From: an uncultured Vicinamibacterales bacterium
GTDB taxonomy: Bacteria > Acidobacteriota > Vicinamibacteria > Vicinamibacterales > UBA8438
Length of the DNA stretch: 64,000 bases
Assembly: GCA_958295905.1 (NCBI GenBank)
Contig: OY282382.1
Location: forward strand, 496,001-560,000
Direction: 5' to 3'
The notes beneath the pieces are model-generated. The model was not told the DNA's origin. It searched no databases and saw only the letters and a program-made list of their open reading frames with translations. The translations under genes and the position numbers were made by a program. Position 1 is the stretch's first letter. Each line of letters opens with the position of its first letter. This document shows, one piece after another, positions 41,803 through 49,287 of the stretch.

Positions 41803-41993
41803 ATGGCGGGCCCATGAACCTGCACGGCGGGCTCGCGCTCTTCTTCGGCCTTGCGGACGGCGAACCCGAATAGCGGAGCCGGTTCTCGCCTCCCGCGGGC
41901 CGGCCGGCCAACGCGTCGTGACCTGGACGAGCGGTCCCTGAGCCCGAAGGACGCAGGGGAGAGCGCCGCGGTGTCGACGAGGAGGAGTGGGGC

Positions 41994-42428
41994 ATGAGTC
42001 GCTTGCGGCAGAGTAACGGCGACGACTATCCGGCGGCGGCCGAGAAACACATGCAAGACTCCGGAGCGCTCCTCGCAGGGGGGCGCTACGACGGTGCCGC
42101 GTATCTGGCGGGCTACGTGGTCGAGTGCGCGTTGAAGACGCTGATTCAACTGCAACTGAAAGAGGGTCAGGTGCGCCACCATCACGACTTGTCGAGACTG
42201 GACCAGGACCTTAACAGGCTCGCGGCTCAAGCGAGCTCTCCCGCTGGCAAGTTCTATCTCGGGGCCCGGGCGTCGCTGCGAGCGTCGACCATCCTCAACG
42301 GCTGGAGCCCGGAACAGCGCTATCGCAGCCCCGGAATCAGCGCCGCGGATGCCGCAAGGTGGCATCGGGAGGCCGCCGACGCCTACGGACGGATCATCGG
42401 CGAGCTCGCTCTCGCGGGAAAGATCTGA
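41994..42428 (+). CDS. HEPN domain protein, first gene of a coupled three-gene operon
   Basis: 144 residues, all helical. DSGALLAGGRYDGAAYLAGY and VVECALKTLIQLQLKEG match the HEPN fold (the AAYLAGYxVECALKAL type), and RHHHDLSRLDQDLNRLA fits its third helix. HEPN proteins are often RNases with an R-x4-6-H motif; a clean copy of that motif is not seen here, so this one may be a regulator or a divergent nuclease. The ATG at 41994 follows GAGGAGGAGTGGGGC. The stop overlaps the next start (TGATG). Association with two ATPases suggests a sensor-effector module. Confidence 0.78.
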   Translation: MSRLRQSNGDDYPAAAEKHMQDSGALLAGGRYDGAAYLAGYVVECALKTLIQLQLKEGQVRHHHDLSRLDQDLNRLAAQASSPAGKFYLGARASLRASTILNGWSPEQRYRSPGISAADAARWHREAADAYGRIIGELALAGKI

Positions 42429-43744
42429 TGCAGCACCTGGATGACGCCCACGAGCGTGCGGAAACGCGCTTGGCTGCGTGGCTGATGAACAAATCCCGTG
42501 CCTGGCGGGCGCTGCTCGTCAAGGACGTGCTGGCCCGGCTCCGGGTAGTCCTCTGGTGTCCGGACAAGAGCTGGGAGGCCGGCCGGCGCGAGATCGACGG
42601 GCAGTTGAACGAAGCGGCGTCCGCCTACTGGTCCAAATCCGTGCTTCGAGGCGGCGCCGGAGAACATCCGGACGCGGCCTGGCAGGAGCAGGCGTGGAAG
42701 ACGGCGAGGCCGCACGACGGGACGGACCGGCTCCGTATACTGGACAGGCACCTGTCGAAGACCGGCTGGTTCGAGGGGCCGTCCGAGCCGCCGTGGCCGC
42801 TACGCGCGAGGGACGCACCCGCGATCGCCTTGTTCTACTCCTTCAAGGGGGGAGCCGGACGGTCGACGTCCCTCGCGGCTACTGCGTTGCATCTGGCCTC
42901 CGCCGGCGAACGTGTCGCCGTGCTTGATGCGGATCTGGATGCGCCCGGTGTAGGCTCGCTGCTTGCCGGTTACGACAGCGCCGTGGCGGCGTGCGGGATC
43001 ACCGACTATTTGTTGGAGCAGCGAATTCTGGGAGAACCGGGCGGTATCGGCACGGAGGACTACCATCATCGGTATGCGGCCGGCGGCGGTGGAGCGGGAG
43101 ACATTCTCGTGTATCCGGCCGGTCGCTTCGATCACAGATATGTCGAGAAGCTTGCCCGGATCGATTACGGAGAACCGCCGGAGGGCGGGGCGCATCCCTT
43201 CGTCGTGCTTCTGGAGCGGATTCGCCGGGATCTCGCGCCGAGCTGGATTCTCGTCGATGCGCGCGCCGGACTCGGCGACGTGTCCGGGTTCCTGACCGGA
43301 GGGCTGTGCCATTTTCATGTGCTTCTGGGCACTCTCGCGGAGGCGAGTTGGCGGGGGCTGGCGCTGATCCTGGAACGGCTCGGTGCCGACCGGGTGCGGC
43401 AAGGCAAGCCGCAGGCAGAGTGCCTGCTGGTCGCGTCCATGGTGCCGCGATCCGACGAGGCTCTGTTCCGAGGATACGTGGAGCGGTTCACCGATCGGGC
43501 GCGGGAGGTATTCAGTGAGCACTACTACGCCGTGCCGGAGCCTGCGGACGAGTTCTGGACGCTGGACGATCTGGAGAGCGCCGACGCCCCGCACGTTCCG
43601 ATCGTGCTGCCGTACGAGGAACGCCTGGCGAGTTTTCGCGACCTGACTGAAGTTGCTGAACCGATTCTGCTCCAGGGTCCGTACATCGAACTCTCCGAGC
43701 GCCTCCGAGCGGGTCTCCGGAGGTCCAAGGCGCGGAACAGATGA
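42428..43744 (+). CDS. MinD/ParA-like ATPase with variant KGGxGRS P-loop
   Basis: 438 residues. An N-terminal helical domain of about 130 residues (AAWLMNKSRAWRALLVKDVL, VVLWCPDKSWEAGRREIDGQ) precedes a SIMIBI-class core: ALFYSFKGGAGRSTSLAATA, a deviant Walker A with R after the glycine, at residues 140-146; VAVLDADLDAPGVGSLLAG; WILVDARAGLGDVSGFLTGG as Walker B; LLVASMVPRSDEALFRGY; and a C-terminal VPIVLPYEERLASF. I recall this as the KGGVGR-motif variant ATPase family, whose function is not established. Start and stop overlap both neighbours by one to four bases. Probably partners the following ATPase. Confidence 0.8.
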   Translation: MQHLDDAHERAETRLAAWLMNKSRAWRALLVKDVLARLRVVLWCPDKSWEAGRREIDGQLNEAASAYWSKSVLRGGAGEHPDAAWQEQAWKTARPHDGTDRLRILDRHLSKTGWFEGPSEPPWPLRARDAPAIALFYSFKGGAGRSTSLAATALHLASAGERVAVLDADLDAPGVGSLLAGYDSAVAACGITDYLLEQRILGEPGGIGTEDYHHRYAAGGGGAGDILVYPAGRFDHRYVEKLARIDYGEPPEGGAHPFVVLLERIRRDLAPSWILVDARAGLGDVSGFLTGGLCHFHVLLGTLAEASWRGLALILERLGADRVRQGKPQAECLLVASMVPRSDEALFRGYVERFTDRAREVFSEHYYAVPEPADEFWTLDDLESADAPHVPIVLPYEERLASFRDLTEVAEPILLQGPYIELSERLRAGLRRSKARNR

Positions 43745-45258
43745 CTGGCACGTCGAACCGCCTCAAGAAACAGGACTGTATCGATCTACGGGCGCAACTC
43801 GCGGATCTGGGATACGGACAAGCCGAAGCGGAGCCCCCGGAGTTGTTCGCGCATCGACTGTATCCCGTGTCCGAGCATCTGCGGGCACTCGATCCGAACG
43901 TCGTTCTGGTCGTCGGTCCGAGGGGGTCGGGAAAGAGCGCGCTATTCCAGGCTTTTTTTTCAGAGAACCGCAAGGTCGCGGATGCGATTGCCGGCTGGAT
44001 GCCGAGGACCCCGATTCTGGAAACGCAATCGAATTCATCGGAATGGAGGCGGGCGTACCCGGCCGGAACCGATTTTCCTGACACCCAGGCGCTCGCGAAA
44101 TGGGCAAGCTCCGATGAGGCGGCAAAGAAAGTCTGGCACGCGATGCTGGTTCGACGCCTCGCCGATCGGTTGGTTCCCAGGCATCGAGAGGCCTTGAAGT
44201 CGATGCTGCAACCTCAAGCGGTTTCGGTCGGCGAGCTTCTGCGGGCGTACGACAGGCCGGAGACGAGTCCCACCGCAGCGTTGGACGAGCTGGAGGAACG
44301 GCTGGAGCGAGAAGATTCGCGGATATACGTGGGCTACGATGAACTGGATACGCTCGGAGGCTTCGATTGGACGCTCATGTCTCGCATGGTACGCGGCCTG
44401 ATGGCGTTCTGGTCCGACTACAGCCGCCGCTGGCGGCGGATCCGGGCGAAGGTTTTTCTTCGCTCTGACCTCTTTCGCCGCCACGCGGGAATGGGAACGG
44501 CGGACTTCGCGAAACTTGCGGCGAACCGGGCGGAGCTGGTCTGGCCGGATGCGGCGCTGCTGGCCATGCTGGTGAAGCGCATCGCCAATACGTCCGGCGG
44601 GCTGGCCGCGTACTGTCAAGGCGCCCGTATACGGTTCCGTAAGCATCTAGTGCTGGGTCTGATTCCGGAGATAAGGGAGGCCCGGACCGCATATCCCCTC
44701 CTGGAACGGTTGTCCGGCGAGTTCATGGGAGCTGGAAAGAAGAAGGGGTATGTGCGCAACTGGATCCTGGCCCACCTGCGGGATGGTAACGACCGGATCA
44801 GCCCTCGAACGCTGGTGAGGCTGATCGAGGAAGCCGCGGGCAGGGAGGCGGTGAATCTGACGTTGGGTCCGCCTCGACTGATTCACCCCACGGCGCTGCG
44901 GCAGGCTCTGGACGATGTTTCCAGCAGTCATGTGACCCAAGGGGTCTCCAGCGAGTGGCCGTGGTTGGAGGGGGTGAAGGAGAGGCTGAGGCGGAATCGG
45001 CTCGTTCCGTGGACGCGCCAGGAACTCGTGGACTTGTTCGACGTTGACTGGAACGTAACGTGGGGACCGCGCGGGGGCCCCGGGGTGCGTCCGCCGGCGG
45101 AGCAACCGGCGGAATTCGTCGACTACCTGATCGACCTCGGTGTGTTCCGGCGGCGCTCGAACGACCGGATTGACGTGCCGGACTTGTACCTGTCCGGTCT
45201 GAACCTGCGGCGGAAGGGAGGCGTCAGCAGGGGCCCGCGGGCCGTCGGCGGAGCATGA
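43741..45258 (+). CDS. P-loop ATPase (STAND/Sll1717-like), third gene of the operon
   Basis: 505 residues. DPNVVLVVGPRGSGKSALFQ gives a standard Walker A (residues 59-66); RIYVGYDELDTLGGFDWTLM is the Walker B with acidic D-E; AKVFLRSDLFRRHAGMGTAD with AKLAANRAELVWPDAALLAM is typical of STAND-like P-loop ATPases that control another effector. A helical C-terminus follows (RISPRTLVRLIEEAAGREAV, LIHPTALRQALDDVSSSHV), ending in a winged-helix-like VDYLIDLGVFRRRSNDRIDV. The ATG overlaps the previous stop (ATGA). No transmembrane or nuclease domain is visible, so the effector must be the HEPN protein or a feature not recognised. Confidence 0.72.
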   Translation: MTGTSNRLKKQDCIDLRAQLADLGYGQAEAEPPELFAHRLYPVSEHLRALDPNVVLVVGPRGSGKSALFQAFFSENRKVADAIAGWMPRTPILETQSNSSEWRRAYPAGTDFPDTQALAKWASSDEAAKKVWHAMLVRRLADRLVPRHREALKSMLQPQAVSVGELLRAYDRPETSPTAALDELEERLEREDSRIYVGYDELDTLGGFDWTLMSRMVRGLMAFWSDYSRRWRRIRAKVFLRSDLFRRHAGMGTADFAKLAANRAELVWPDAALLAMLVKRIANTSGGLAAYCQGARIRFRKHLVLGLIPEIREARTAYPLLERLSGEFMGAGKKKGYVRNWILAHLRDGNDRISPRTLVRLIEEAAGREAVNLTLGPPRLIHPTALRQALDDVSSSHVTQGVSSEWPWLEGVKERLRRNRLVPWTRQELVDLFDVDWNVTWGPRGGPGVRPPAEQPAEFVDYLIDLGVFRRRSNDRIDVPDLYLSGLNLRRKGGVSRGPRAVGGA

Positions 45259-45546
45259 TTGGAAGCGCCTTCCGAAGAATCCCGGGCGCAGCCGGGGGCT
45301 GGACACCCTGGCTGGACACCCTGGTGGGCCTGATCGCCGGTTCGCGGGTGCGGCGCAGGTGCGGCCCGACGGCCGAAGGCGGCGGGTATCTTCAAAACGC
45401 TTGTTGCCGGCGGCGCGCAGCGAAGGGGCCGGACGAGCCTCTGCATGGCGGCGATCGCCGACGAGGGCAACGGCTATAATCGACGGACGTACGCCGGCCC
45501 ACGGACGAGGCCCCCGCCGGATCCCGCGAGACACCTGGAGAAGACC

Positions 45547-46380
45547 ATGACGCGACGCATCCTGTCCCTCGTCGTCCTGACGTTGCTCGGCGCCGCGCCG
45601 GCGGTCGCGCAGCGGGACTGGAACGCCCCGTTTCCCGCGCATCACGTCATCGACAACATCTACTTCGTGGGGACCGAGCAGCTCGGCACCTTTCTGATCA
45701 CGACGCCCGAGGGGCACATCCTGATCAACAGCGACTTCGAGTCGACGGTGCCGTCCATCCGCGGGAGCGTGGAGCGTCTGGGATTCGACTTCGCCGATAT
45801 CGCGATCATCCTGGGCAGCCACGCGCACGGCGACCACATGGAGGCCGACGGGCTCGTGAAGGCGCTGACGGGGGCCGAGGTGATGGTGATGCGCCAGGAC
45901 GTCGAGCGGCTCCGCCGGATCCGTCCCGGCGGCAAGGAGCACCCCATCGACCGGATTCTGGACGACGGCGACGAGGTGACGCTCGGCGGCACGACGCTGG
46001 TCGCGCACCGCACCGCGGGACACACGGAGGGATGCACGAGCTGGGCGCTGGACGTCGAGGAGGCGGGGCGGAGCTACCTGGCCCTGATCGTGTGCAGCTT
46101 CGGCGTCAACCCCGGCTACGTCCTCGTCGACAACCCCGACTACCCCGAGATCGCGGACGACTATCGGGCGACCTTCGCCAAGGCGCGCTCCCTGCCGGTG
46201 GACGTGTTCCTCGGCTCGCACGGGTACTGGTACGACATGGAGCGCAAGCTCGAGCGGGCGATGAGCCGCGCCGAGGGCGCCCCCAACCCGTTCATCGACC
46301 GCGCCGGCTATCTCGCCCACATCGACATGCAGGAGCAGCGGTTCCTGGAGATGCTGGCCGAGCAGGAAGCGGCGCGCTGA
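45547..46380 (+). CDS. Subclass B3-like metallo-beta-lactamase fold hydrolase
   Basis: 277 residues with signal peptide (LSLVVLTLLGAAPAVAQ). Zinc ligands of the B3 group: ILGSHAHGDHMEADG (H-x-H-x-D-H), AHRTAGHTEGCTSWALDV (third His of site 1, in the G-H-T-x-G-C-T-x-W signature typical of B3) and FLGSHGYWYDMERKL (last His). EQLGTFLITTPEGHILINSD is the usual opening. The length equals B3 enzymes such as L1 and THIN-B. Whether it hydrolyses beta-lactams or another lactone or thioester needs activity data. GGAGAAGACC precedes the ATG at 45547. It stands alone; the 288 bp before it contain a short duplication (GGCTGGACACCCT twice) and no gene. Confidence 0.88.
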   Translation: MTRRILSLVVLTLLGAAPAVAQRDWNAPFPAHHVIDNIYFVGTEQLGTFLITTPEGHILINSDFESTVPSIRGSVERLGFDFADIAIILGSHAHGDHMEADGLVKALTGAEVMVMRQDVERLRRIRPGGKEHPIDRILDDGDEVTLGGTTLVAHRTAGHTEGCTSWALDVEEAGRSYLALIVCSFGVNPGYVLVDNPDYPEIADDYRATFAKARSLPVDVFLGSHGYWYDMERKLERAMSRAEGAPNPFIDRAGYLAHIDMQEQRFLEMLAEQEAAR

Positions 46381-46543
46381 CGCCGGGTCGCCCGGGCCCC
46401 GCACCGAGCCCGGCGGGGGGGGCGTCCGGCGCGCGTCGTCACGCCGCGGCGTCCCGGCGCGCCGGCGGTGAAGCGGTGCGATTCGTACGTCCGTTCCACT
46501 ATGCCCTGCAGCGCCGACCGCGATGTCCGGTGCCCCCGAGCGG

Positions 46544-46720
46544 CGGTCGAAGCCGCGGCGCGCTCATTCACCGCTATCAGGCGCCCGCCGGGGCGGAGCC
46601 ACCGGGCGCAGAGCGGCGGTCGAGCCGCGGCGCGCTCATTCACCGCTATCAGGCGCCCGCCGGGGCGGAGCCACCGGGCGCAGAGCGGCGGTCGAAGCCG
46701 CGGCGCGCTCATTCACCGAG
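46544..46720. repeat. 72/73-bp tandem repeat, 2.4 copies, reaching into the DUF2231 gene end
   Basis: Units start at 46544, 46617 and 46689 with CGGTCGAAGCCGCGGCGCGC, followed by CATTCACCGCTATCAGGCG and CCCGCCGGGGCGGAGCCACC. The third unit ends in CTCATTCACCGAGCGGGGCG, which is the 3' end and TGA stop of the minus-strand gene at 46709. So the stop region of that gene has been copied outward. Fills the gap 46381-46708. Confidence 0.9.
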
Positions 46721-47227
46721 CGGGGCGGCGACGCCGACGCCGTACTCGTAGACGAGTCGGCCGCCGAGCTCGGCGGTGACGGCCAGCACCGCGAGGCCCG
46801 CGAGTCCGGCCGCCGCGAACGCGAGGCGAACGGTCCGGCGGGGCGCCGCGTTCCCGCGCGGGGCCGCGGCGCCGGTCCCGGCCGGATGCGGGGTCGCGCC
46901 GCCGATTCCCAGCCGCCACACCCGCGCCGCGGTCAGCCCGCCGAAGTAGATCAGGCACCAGAGCGCCCAGTTCCAGTGCCGGGCGACGACCGGCACGGCA
47001 AGGCCCGGCGTGTAGACCTCCGGGGCGGCGACGCGTCCCGTGAGGTAGGCGGCGGCGAGGGCCAGCGAGCCCGCGAGGTAGAGGGCCGTCGACACGGCGG
47101 CGACCGGCTCGGGACGGCGCCGCAGCAGGCCGGCGGCGTCGGACGCGGCGGCGGTGACGAGCAGGCCGATCGGCAGATGCACCACCAGCGCGTGGGCGTT
47201 GGGCACCCAGTCGGTGAGCTCGATCAT
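46709..47227 (-). CDS. DUF2231-like integral membrane protein
   Basis: 172 residues. MIELTDWVPNAHALVVHLPI is the characteristic start of DUF2231 (predicted membrane proteins with a conserved H-P/H-L-P-I-G motif in the first helix). Four membrane segments follow: LPIGLLVTAAASDAAGLL, VSTALYLAGSLALAAAYLTG, WNWALWCLIYFGGLTAARVW and LAFAAAGLAGLAVLAVTAEL. The histidines NAHALVVHLP and RHWNW could bind haem or metal, as suggested for the family (not shown). The ATG at 47227 was chosen at the family start; the stop lies inside a tandem repeat. Confidence 0.75.
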   Translation of the reverse strand: MIELTDWVPNAHALVVHLPIGLLVTAAASDAAGLLRRRPEPVAAVSTALYLAGSLALAAAYLTGRVAAPEVYTPGLAVPVVARHWNWALWCLIYFGGLTAARVWRLGIGGATPHPAGTGAAAPRGNAAPRRTVRLAFAAAGLAGLAVLAVTAELGGRLVYEYGVGVAAPLGE

Positions 47228-47244
47228 CGGCGGTTGCCGCCTCC

Positions 47245-47335
47245 GCGTGCGGCGGGCATGGGGTGACGATACGTCCCGATCCAAGACGGCGCGACGATCC
47301 GGGTGCAGCGTGCGGCGGGCATGGGGTGACGATAC
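47245..47335. repeat. 28-bp exact direct repeat with 35-bp spacer
   Basis: GCGTGCGGCGGGCATGGGGT followed by GACGATAC occurs at 47245-47272 and 47308-47335, identical in both. It lies in the divergent gap between the DUF2231 gene and the serine hydrolase. The geometry resembles a CRISPR unit, but there are only two copies, no dyad in the repeat and no cas genes nearby. Tandem operators or a simple duplication are likelier. Confidence 0.7.
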
Positions 47336-47453
47336 CAGCGAACGCGAATCATGGCGCGTCTCCAAGCCGTCGGCGCGGGCGGTGGGCCGTGATAACGTGC
47401 GCGGAGAGCGGGTCGCGCCGGGGAGGCGGCGGCCCCGGGACAGGGAGCGTGAG

Positions 47454-48803
47454 ATGACGGACAGAGGCAAACGGCGGCGGGGCGGGCGGCGGGCGGCGGT
47501 TCTGGCGGCGGGCGCACTCGGTGTCGCCGGTCTCGGCTTGGTCCCGCCGTCGGCGGTCCCGCTGCGGGCGGCGGAAGACCTGCCGCTGGTGCCGGCGGAG
47601 TCGGTGGGCATGTCGGCCGAGCGGCTGCAGCGCATCGACGACTACTTCCAGCGGTTCATCGACGACGGGCAGATCGCCGGCGCGGTGACCCTCGTGGCCC
47701 GCCGGGGCAAGGTGGTGCATCACTCCGCGGTGGGGTGGCGGCATCGGGAAGCGGAGCTGCCGATGACCACCGACGCCATCTTCACCCTGATGTCGATGAC
47801 CAAGCCCATCGTCTCCGCCGGCCTCATGATGCTGTTCGAGGAGGGCCGTTTCCGGCTCGACGACCCGATTTCGGACTGGATTCCCGAGTATGCGGACCAC
47901 AAGGTCCTCGAGCGCGACGGGCCCCGCCGGCGGCGGGTTCCCGAGGCCCGGCCGGTGACCATCCGCCACGTGCTGACGCACACCTCGGGGTTGACCCTGA
48001 ATCCGAACGACGCGGGGCTGTCGGAGGAAGAGCGCCGCCACGTCACCAACGACGGGGAGCCGTTCGCCACCATCGGCGGGCGGGTCGCCCGGGCCGCGCG
48101 CATTCCGGGGGCGTTCCATCCCGGAGACCAGTGGCAGTACGGGTCGTCCACCGACTACGTCGCGGTCCTCGTGGAGAAGATCTCGGGCCGGCCGATCGAC
48201 GTGTTCCTGAAGGAGCGGATTTTCGAGCCGCTCGGCATGCGCGACACGTTCTACAACGTGCCCCGCGACAAGGTGGATCGCGTGGCCGCGGTGTACCGCC
48301 CGACCGACGGCGGGCCGGCCGAGCTGATGCGGGCGCCGGCGTTCCGCGAGCCGACGACCTACTTCCCGGGGGTGGCGGGGCTGAACGGCACCTCGTCCGA
48401 CTACTTCCGTTTCGCCCAGATGATCGCCAACGGCGGCGAGCTCGACGGGGTGCGCCTGCTGGGCCGGATGACCGTCGACCTGATGATCAGCAATCACACC
48501 GGCGCCAAGGACATCTACGTCCGGGGGGCCGGGTACGGGTTCGGCCTGGGCTTCGGGGTGCTCGTCGACCCGACGCAGTCCTTCGATGCGCTGTCGCCGG
48601 GCAGCTACGGCTGGGGCGGCGCCTACGGCACGCTCTACTGGGCGGATCCGGTGGAGGACCTGGTCGGCCTCATGTTCATTCAGCTCCCCGGTCACGGGCC
48701 GTTGAACATCCGTCAGCGGTTCACCAACGTCGTCACCCAGGCAGTGGTCGACACGTGGGCCGACCAGCGCCCCCGGGTGCTCGGGTACGACATCCCGCGG
48801 TGA
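47454..48803 (+). CDS. Serine hydrolase of the class C beta-lactamase/esterase (EstB) type
   Basis: 449 residues. A basic N-terminus and hydrophobic segment (AAVLAAGALGVAGLGLVPPS) form a signal. Active-site boxes: S-x-x-K in FTLMSMTKPIVSAGLM (about residue 105), Y-x-S in WQYGSSTDYVAVLVEKISG (about residue 230), plus TIRHVLTHTSGLTL and IFEPLGMRDTFYNVP, all standard in the beta-lactamase/transpeptidase-like family. The third box is replaced by GSYGWGGAYGTLYW, as in carboxylesterases of family VIII. So an esterase or D-amino peptidase is likelier than a true lactamase. The ATG at 47454 follows GGGAGCGTGAG. Divergent from DUF2231. Confidence 0.9.
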   Translation: MTDRGKRRRGGRRAAVLAAGALGVAGLGLVPPSAVPLRAAEDLPLVPAESVGMSAERLQRIDDYFQRFIDDGQIAGAVTLVARRGKVVHHSAVGWRHREAELPMTTDAIFTLMSMTKPIVSAGLMMLFEEGRFRLDDPISDWIPEYADHKVLERDGPRRRRVPEARPVTIRHVLTHTSGLTLNPNDAGLSEEERRHVTNDGEPFATIGGRVARAARIPGAFHPGDQWQYGSSTDYVAVLVEKISGRPIDVFLKERIFEPLGMRDTFYNVPRDKVDRVAAVYRPTDGGPAELMRAPAFREPTTYFPGVAGLNGTSSDYFRFAQMIANGGELDGVRLLGRMTVDLMISNHTGAKDIYVRGAGYGFGLGFGVLVDPTQSFDALSPGSYGWGGAYGTLYWADPVEDLVGLMFIQLPGHGPLNIRQRFTNVVTQAVVDTWADQRPRVLGYDIPR

Positions 48804-48863
48804 CGAACGGGAGCCCGTGGTGAACGCCCGGCGCCCCCGGTGCCGGCAGTCCGTGGCGAAACC

Positions 48864-49222
48864 CTCGTCGCGCCGAGAGCGGCGAGGCGCCCGCCCGACG
48901 CCCCGTCGCGCCCGCCGCGCTTCCCGCCGCCTTCGCGAGCTCGTCGCGCCGAGAGCGGCGAGGCGCCCACCCGACAAGGCGCGAGGCGGGCGCAGATTGC
49001 GTCGACGTTTCGTGGCGGTGGGGTGATCGGCGTCCCCGATCATGGCGGTTTGGGCATAGTGCATCGCCACGACTAAAAATCGGGTCGCCGGGGCACTCAC
49101 CTCGAACCGCAAGAGTCCTATACAGAAGAAATACGTCGTTCGACCCAAGTCCGTTTATCCGAAATTTATGACGTGACGGACCAATAGGCAACCGGACGAA
49201 CAACGCAGTTAGGCGACTTCCC
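48864..49222 (+). repeat. Second dispersed repeat family, copy 2, split by an insertion
   Basis: A 36-bp block CTCGTCGCGCCGAGAGCGGC(GAGGCGCCC..) is present at 48864-48899 and 48940-48975, the latter followed by GACAAGGCGCGAGGCGGGCG up to about 48998. The module resumes at 49189 with GGCAACCGGACGAACAACGC. In the copy at 55560-55705 the two halves are continuous. The 190 bp between (48999-49188) are the IS-end-like repeat. Fills most of the gap 48804-49287. Confidence 0.6.
49048..49188 (-). repeat. IS-end/MITE-like repeat, copy 2
   Basis: On the minus strand it begins TTGGTCCGTCACGTCATAA, then ACGGACTTGGGTCGAACGAC, GTATTTCTTCTGTATAGGAC, CCCGATTTTTAG and GGCGATGCACTA: the same order as 13549-13690. 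The outer end contains the inverted pair GTCCGT / ACGGAC. The flanks indicate it is an insertion (see 48864-49222). Confidence 0.65.
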
Positions 49223-49287
49223 GCGGTGACGGCGGAGAGCCCGGGGAACCGCGGCGGCGGTTCCACCCCCCGCGGCCAGCCTCCGGA

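Noticed and set aside
47245..47335. Interpretation of the 28-bp repeat pair as a CRISPR
   Set aside because: Two copies only, no internal dyad, located in a promoter gap and no cas genes nearby; kept as a direct repeat.
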